From Ipomoea triloba (taxonomy: Eukaryota > Streptophyta > Magnoliopsida > Solanales > Convolvulaceae), in NCBI RefSeq assembly GCF_003576645.1, contig NC_044922.1:11433359-11497358 (forward strand): a DNA stretch of 64,000 nt, given 5' to 3'. The notes under the pieces are model-generated. The model saw nothing but the letters and a program-made list of their open reading frames with translations. It had not been told where the DNA came from and made no database searches. The translations under genes were made by a program, and so were the position numbers. The stretch's first letter is position 1; the number at the start of each line of letters is the position of its first letter. Shown here one piece after another: positions 59,734 to 64,000 of this stretch.

Positions 59734-59937
59734 AGTTTTAAATTATAAGAATACAAATTATTTTAGTGTATGAATAGAATTTGGTGTAAATGGATTGGAG
59801 ATGAAATAAAATTTAGTGCAGAATTTGGTGTAAATGGATTGGAGATAAAAAAAAAAATTGGTATAAGAATATGTTAGAAATATTTTTTTGGGTGTAAAAT
59901 TTGATGCAAAATTTGGTGTTTTGAGTTGGAGATGGCC

Positions 59938-60329
59938 AACCCATCTTGGTTCGATCATGATCTAATTAAAGTAAAGGAGGTTTAATTTTTTTGGTCAGGC
60001 CACAAGGTGTACATTATGAGTATGCCCTAACTGTAGGAGGCACCTTTAAGCCCGTATCATATTTAGACTAATCCCCATTCGTATCGAGTTGAGGGACAAA
60101 GTGATGGTCAGATTAATTTTTCCATACAAGAGGGAGTTCCATACAAAAGTAGAAGAGGTTTAATTTGGCCCTACTAAGATTTGGGTTTAGTGAGATCTAT
60201 CAAGAGTGTTTAAGCACAAGACTCTGAAATTTATGACTTGAACATATTGAATTGTCCGAGCCACGTGACACCGACCTATTCGGATAAAGAAAATAATGCC
60301 CTAATTCCAATTAGCCTCATATATAGTAA
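59938..60329. other. Unassigned intergenic DNA
   Basis: No gene or element boundary is recognised. Confidence 0.5.
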
Positions 60330-60540
60330 CTAGTTTTATACGCGCATTGCGCGAATGGGTTAATGCCAAATGTTTATCTTAATCATCTATTTAATTATAT
60401 AGGAGAAGTTTATACATGGGTAATTGAATGTAGAATTTTTTTATTTAAATATCTAACTCAAAGTATATGAATCCAAGATAATATAGAAAATTCATTATAA
60501 TTATTACTAAAATAAATGTTTGCAACCTTGTAAAATCGAC

Positions 60541-61877
60541 AGTCTAAATATTTGGTCTAAAAATGATAGTCTAAATAAATACTACTTTTAATTTGAATAT
60601 TTCTAAGTGGTTCTTAATTCTCTTTTAAGTAACATTGTCATTGTCTTCATCTTTACTATTTGTTCTCTTCTTTTTTGTTGGTAGTGTGTTATTTGCAATT
60701 CGGATATTGTTGGTAGCATAGATGACAACGTCATGCAATGAGATTATGATATATGAGCTATAGATTTTCCTTTAGGTGTTCTACTTGGAGTTCATTTGGT
60801 TCAACCATTATTGTTGAATGAGTTATTGTGGATAAAGAAATCCCTAGTTTAGGAAAAAAGATTAAATAAATTAATAAAAATTTGAAAATTTAAAATATTA
60901 TGTATTCCAAAGATATTAAAAGGTAGTTTCTCGCTTCAATTTGCTGGGTAATGAGTTATTTGAGTACTTTCATTGTCAACAAATCCCCCAAGTAATTAAT
61001 ATGATTGGTTTCAAACTAATCTTTTTTATTTTTTTTTCATGTTATTAAAGAAATACATATGTATCAGTCTATTTTACTCTTATTAAATTAAATAAATAAG
61101 TAGCTACTAAGATAATGAACAATGTAATGAATATCAATTGATAAATTTGAATGTAAATAATCTTTGCATGAGAGAAAATAAAGACAATATAACTAATAAA
61201 ATTATTTCTCTTATTTAATTTAATTTTTTGATAATGAATAATTTTTTCAAATAAAGGTATTGTAGACACATAATTCTAAATTAAAGAAATACATATGTAT
61301 CATTTTTTGTTGTAGCTACTAATATATTTAATTTAATAAGAGTAAAATAGATTGATACATATGTATTTCTTTAATACCATGAAAAAAATAAAAAAGAATA
61401 GTTTGAAACCAATCATATTAACTACTTGGAGAATTTGTTGACAATGAAAGTACTCAAATAACCCATTATCCAGCAAATTGAAACGAGAAACTACCTTTTA
61501 ATATCTTTGGAATACATAATATTTTAAATTTTCAAATTTTTATTAATTAATTTAATCTTTTTTCTTAAACTAGGGATTTCTTTATCCACAATAACTCATT
61601 CAACAATAATGGTTGAACCAAATGAACCCCAAGCAGAACACCTAAAGGAAAGTCCATAGCTCTTATATCATAATCTCATTGCATGACGTTGTCAACTATG
61701 CTACCATCAATATCCGAATTGCAAATAACACACTACCAACAAAAAGGAAGAGAACAAATAGTAAAGATGAAGACAATGACAATGTTACTCAAAAGAGAAT
61801 TAAGAACACTTAGAAAAATTCAAATGAAAAGTAGTATTTATTTATACTATCATTTTTAGATCAAATATTTAGACTAT
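60541..61877. repeat. Giant inverted repeat inside the Helitron
   Basis: Left arm about 60541-61112 and right arm about 61310-61877 are reverse complements with modest divergence. For example, GATATTGTTGGTAGCATAG (60700) mirrors CTATGCTACCATCAATATC (61697), and AATAAGAGTAAAATAGA mirrors TCTATTTTACTCTTATT. The ~200-bp centre is AT-rich and unpaired. Transcripts would form a hairpin of ~570 bp. Confidence 0.88.
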
Positions 61878-61975
61878 TGATGCCAAAGGCCTTGTGGTCA
61901 AGTGGCATGAAGTGATTCTCCCAATTGGGAGGTCATGGGTTCGAGCCTTAGTGTGGGCAATGTTGACTTTGTTGG
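61877..61975 (+). mobile_element. SINE-type repeat in the Helitron
   Basis: GGCCTTGTGGTCAAGTGGCA (A-box side) and GGTCATGGGTTCGAGCC (B box) lie ~40 bp apart. It belongs to the same family as the copies at 27799-28060. Confidence 0.55.
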
Positions 61976-62110
61976 ACCTTTCTTATAATTATTAAATTAG
62001 GTAATCTCTATTAATAATATTAATCTGAATTATCTTAACCATCTATTTGATTAAATAATTTGACCACCATTTTAGGCCTAACTCTCTTTGGCTCTTATTA
62101 GTATAGTAGA

Positions 62111-63660
62111 TAAGGTGGCAATGTGGCATGAGTTAGAAAATACTTACTTATTAATTCAGTTAGTTGTATTTAAAAAAAAAAAAAGTTTGAGTAATATCAT
62201 GCATGAGTGCTGGTTACCTAATCGGCTAATCCTACTATGCTAATTGCTAAGGGAGGTTAGATTACCTTTTTCCACGTTATAGGGCAATATGGCTCTACGA
62301 GATTTTTTAAATCCGTAATATTATATCTTAGATCTCATGAATTTGCTCCTAAGGTAATGAGGAGGTCAATTGAATTTGTCTAGAATTGAGATTCGCACTC
62401 AATTGTATACTTATGCACACAAGGAGCCAACAACAACTTCAATTTGATTTGGAGAGCCAACTCCAACCTATGGAGTCCAACTCTAAATCGTCAGTGGTGA
62501 ATTTCTTGATAAATTATTACCACACATCATGGTCTACCTTCTATTGTAAACCCTAGTTTGTAATATAACAATTGAGGTTTCAAATCCCTACCTTAATACT
62601 AAAACAAAACTGAGTTTAACGTGCAACACTCCAACTGTTAGATCATTACTCTATGGTGATTACTCCAAACTTTACTCATGAGCAATGAATATACTTATGA
62701 ATTGTCTTTGGGCTCATATTCTATGTAATGCTGCAATATCCTTTTCTGACACGACAAAATATCTGGGAGGTAAATCATGACAACTCAAATGAACACAGAG
62801 ACTAAACATTTGCTCGCTACAAAATATCTGGGAGGTAAATCATGACAACTCAAATGAACACAGAGACTAAACATTTGCTCGCTACGCACAAAAAGCCCTC
62901 CTCACTTTGAGAGGTTGTTTCCACAAGAATCATGCAATATCCCAACATTATAATAGCACTATAATCAATCTTGCATAGCCCTTATTAGTACTAAATTGTA
63001 TCCGTGCTCGATCTAGCTACTCTTCTTTCTTCTCCTTCTTTTTTTTTTTTTTTTTTTTTTAGTACTATTCGTTAGTTACTTGTATACATATTATTTACAT
63101 GATTTATGCCTAATTCACTTTAAAATTAAACTAACATTCTTCTATTGAAATGTCTGATTCTTCTCTGAGGATGAAGTACAGTATGGAAAAAAGTGCTTTC
63201 AAATTGACTTATACAGTTATATTAATTGGCAAATTATACCATGGACCTAATTTTACCTTTCATTATAGACCTTGATCCAAAATGATATTTAAATTATGTG
63301 TATACAATTAATATATTATGTAGATTATGTGCCAGAGAAATTGAAGATACATAATATGTTAAGTATAGACACATAATACGTTAATTATACTCTAGACACA
63401 TAATATGCAATTAACATATTATGTGCATGCAATTAATTTGTTATGCGTTTGTAGTTAATATATTATGTGTCTGTATTTAACAAATTATGTGTCTTCAATT
63501 TATTTATAAGCACAATTTATTAACTGAAGACACATAATATGTTAACTGCAAACACATACTTTTTATTAGATTAGAGTCCACAATGCAAGGTGGACCATAT
63601 TCCGATCCATATTATATCAATTGATATTAATTAGGGATGTCAATTTATCTTAACTTGAAA
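62111..63660. other. AT-rich intergenic DNA
   Basis: No gene. At 63290-63560 the phrase ACACATAATATGTTAA and its complement recur many times at irregular spacing. A T run lies at 63039-63060. Confidence 0.55.
62756..62885 (+). repeat. Exact 65-bp tandem duplication
   Basis: AAAATATCTGGGAGGTAAAT...TTTGCTCGCTAC occurs at 62756-62820 and again at 62821-62885 with no differences seen. It belongs to the dispersed family also present at 19830-20005. The identity suggests a recent duplication. Confidence 0.95.
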
Positions 63661-63661
63661 T

Positions 63662-63736
<75 letters not shown>

Positions 63737-64000
63737 CATATATATACATATTATTTACAAGGTGGGCCATATTCCGATCCATATTATACATAAAATGTTT
63801 ATACATACATATATATACATGTATACATATATATATATACATGTATACATATATATATACATGTATGTATACATATATATATATATACATGTATGTATAC
63901 ATATATATATACATGTATGTATACATATATATATATACATGTATGTATACATATATATACATGTATGTATACATATATATACATGTATATACATGTATAT
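63661..64000. repeat. TA microsatellite and ACATGTATAC compound repeat
   Basis: (TA)n at 63663-63732 is followed, after a short unique stretch, by ATATACATGTATGTATACAT-type units from 63805 to the right edge. Nearly every step alternates purine and pyrimidine, and the units are self-complementary. Reading frames across it are artefacts of the repeat. Confidence 0.97.

Larger units (their letters stand above)
58442..59937. mobile_element. MITE with GGTGTAAA repeats, interrupted twice
   Basis: The outer ends GCATCTCCAAAGAATTGG and TTGAGTTGGAGATGGCC share an inverted CATCTCCAA. Both halves are built of short phrases such as TTGGTGTAAA and TACACCAAA in opposite orientations (58470-58610; 59760-59920). 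It is split by a Mutator-like foldback (58726-59486) and a SINE (~59570-59733). The exact target duplication is uncertain. Confidence 0.6.
60330..62110 (-). mobile_element. Non-autonomous Helitron, 1,781 bp
   Basis: Read on the minus strand it starts TCTACTATACTAATAAGAGC at 62110 and ends with the hairpin CGCGCAATGCGCG then TATAAAACTAG at 60330. The preceding base is A and the following base is T, as expected for Helitron insertion between A and T without duplication. No Rep/helicase is encoded. Most of the body is a large inverted repeat, and a SINE lies near the 5' side. Confidence 0.88.

Noticed and set aside
61877..61975. tRNA gene at the SINE in the Helitron
   Set aside because: A- and B-box-like motifs are present, but there is no acceptor, anticodon or T-stem pairing.
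63645..63994. Tyr/Ile-rich open frames near the right edge
   Set aside because: They are translations of TA/ACATGTAT repeats in several frames at once.

Overview
This is a stretch of plant nuclear genome, almost certainly eudicot. It is AT-rich and intron-bearing. It holds LTR retrotransposons, CACTA, hAT, Mutator-like, Harbinger-like and Helitron elements, tRNA-derived SINEs, a nuclear-type tRNA-Thr, and remnants of plant genes (SLOMO/FBL15, eIF3a, a PDR-type ABCG transporter, U11/U12-25K). No bacterial-style gene organisation is present. The species cannot be fixed from the sequence. Only two host loci look intact: tRNA-Thr(UGU) at 27413-27484 and a small DVL/RTFL peptide gene at 55875-56207. 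Nearly everything else is transposable-element DNA, much of it nested.

Layout. 1-2187: tandem array of a ~242-bp unit. 2188-10242: a long LTR (outer copy) split by a second LTR of the same family (4893-9920, target duplication TGGTC), itself split by a 1,420-bp solo LTR (5432-6851, target duplication GATTC). 10243-11320: 5' LTR and gag fragment of a minus-strand Ty3/Gypsy element. 11726-12680: SLOMO/FBL15 pseudogene. 12947-13737: SINE and a CACTA-type end. 13738-19506: decayed Copia element interrupted by a 1.2-kb hAT foldback. 21429-26884: a non-autonomous CACTA element (target duplication TGT) that carries fragments of at least three host genes. 27413: tRNA-Thr. 28-36 kb: SINEs, a foldback MITE, a solo LTR, a TRIM, a Helitron terminus and a Mutator-like MITE. 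37692-45773: full-length CACTA element (target duplication TTA) with a broken TNP2 gene and an open second transposase gene. 45816-54320: full-length hAT element (8-bp target duplication CAATCATC) with a BED-finger transposase, 42 bp from the CACTA end. 55.7-56.2 kb: the DVL gene with its TATA box. 57.7-60 kb: nested MITEs and a SINE. 60330-62110: a complete Helitron containing a giant inverted repeat. 62.1-64 kb: AT-rich repeats ending in a long alternating purine-pyrimidine tract.

Assembly caution. Single N characters at 47814 and 51744 join overlapping copies of the same hAT sequence (45702-47812 = 47815-49925; 50052-51743 = 51751-53442). The apparent extra transposase genes are most likely assembly duplications, and the in-frame mini-duplications at 49926-50090 lie at the same joint. 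A gap of 861 Ns (40057-40917) removes the middle of TNP2.

The most interesting object is the gene-capturing CACTA element at 21429-26884. The nested LTR stack and the Helitron with a megahairpin come next.
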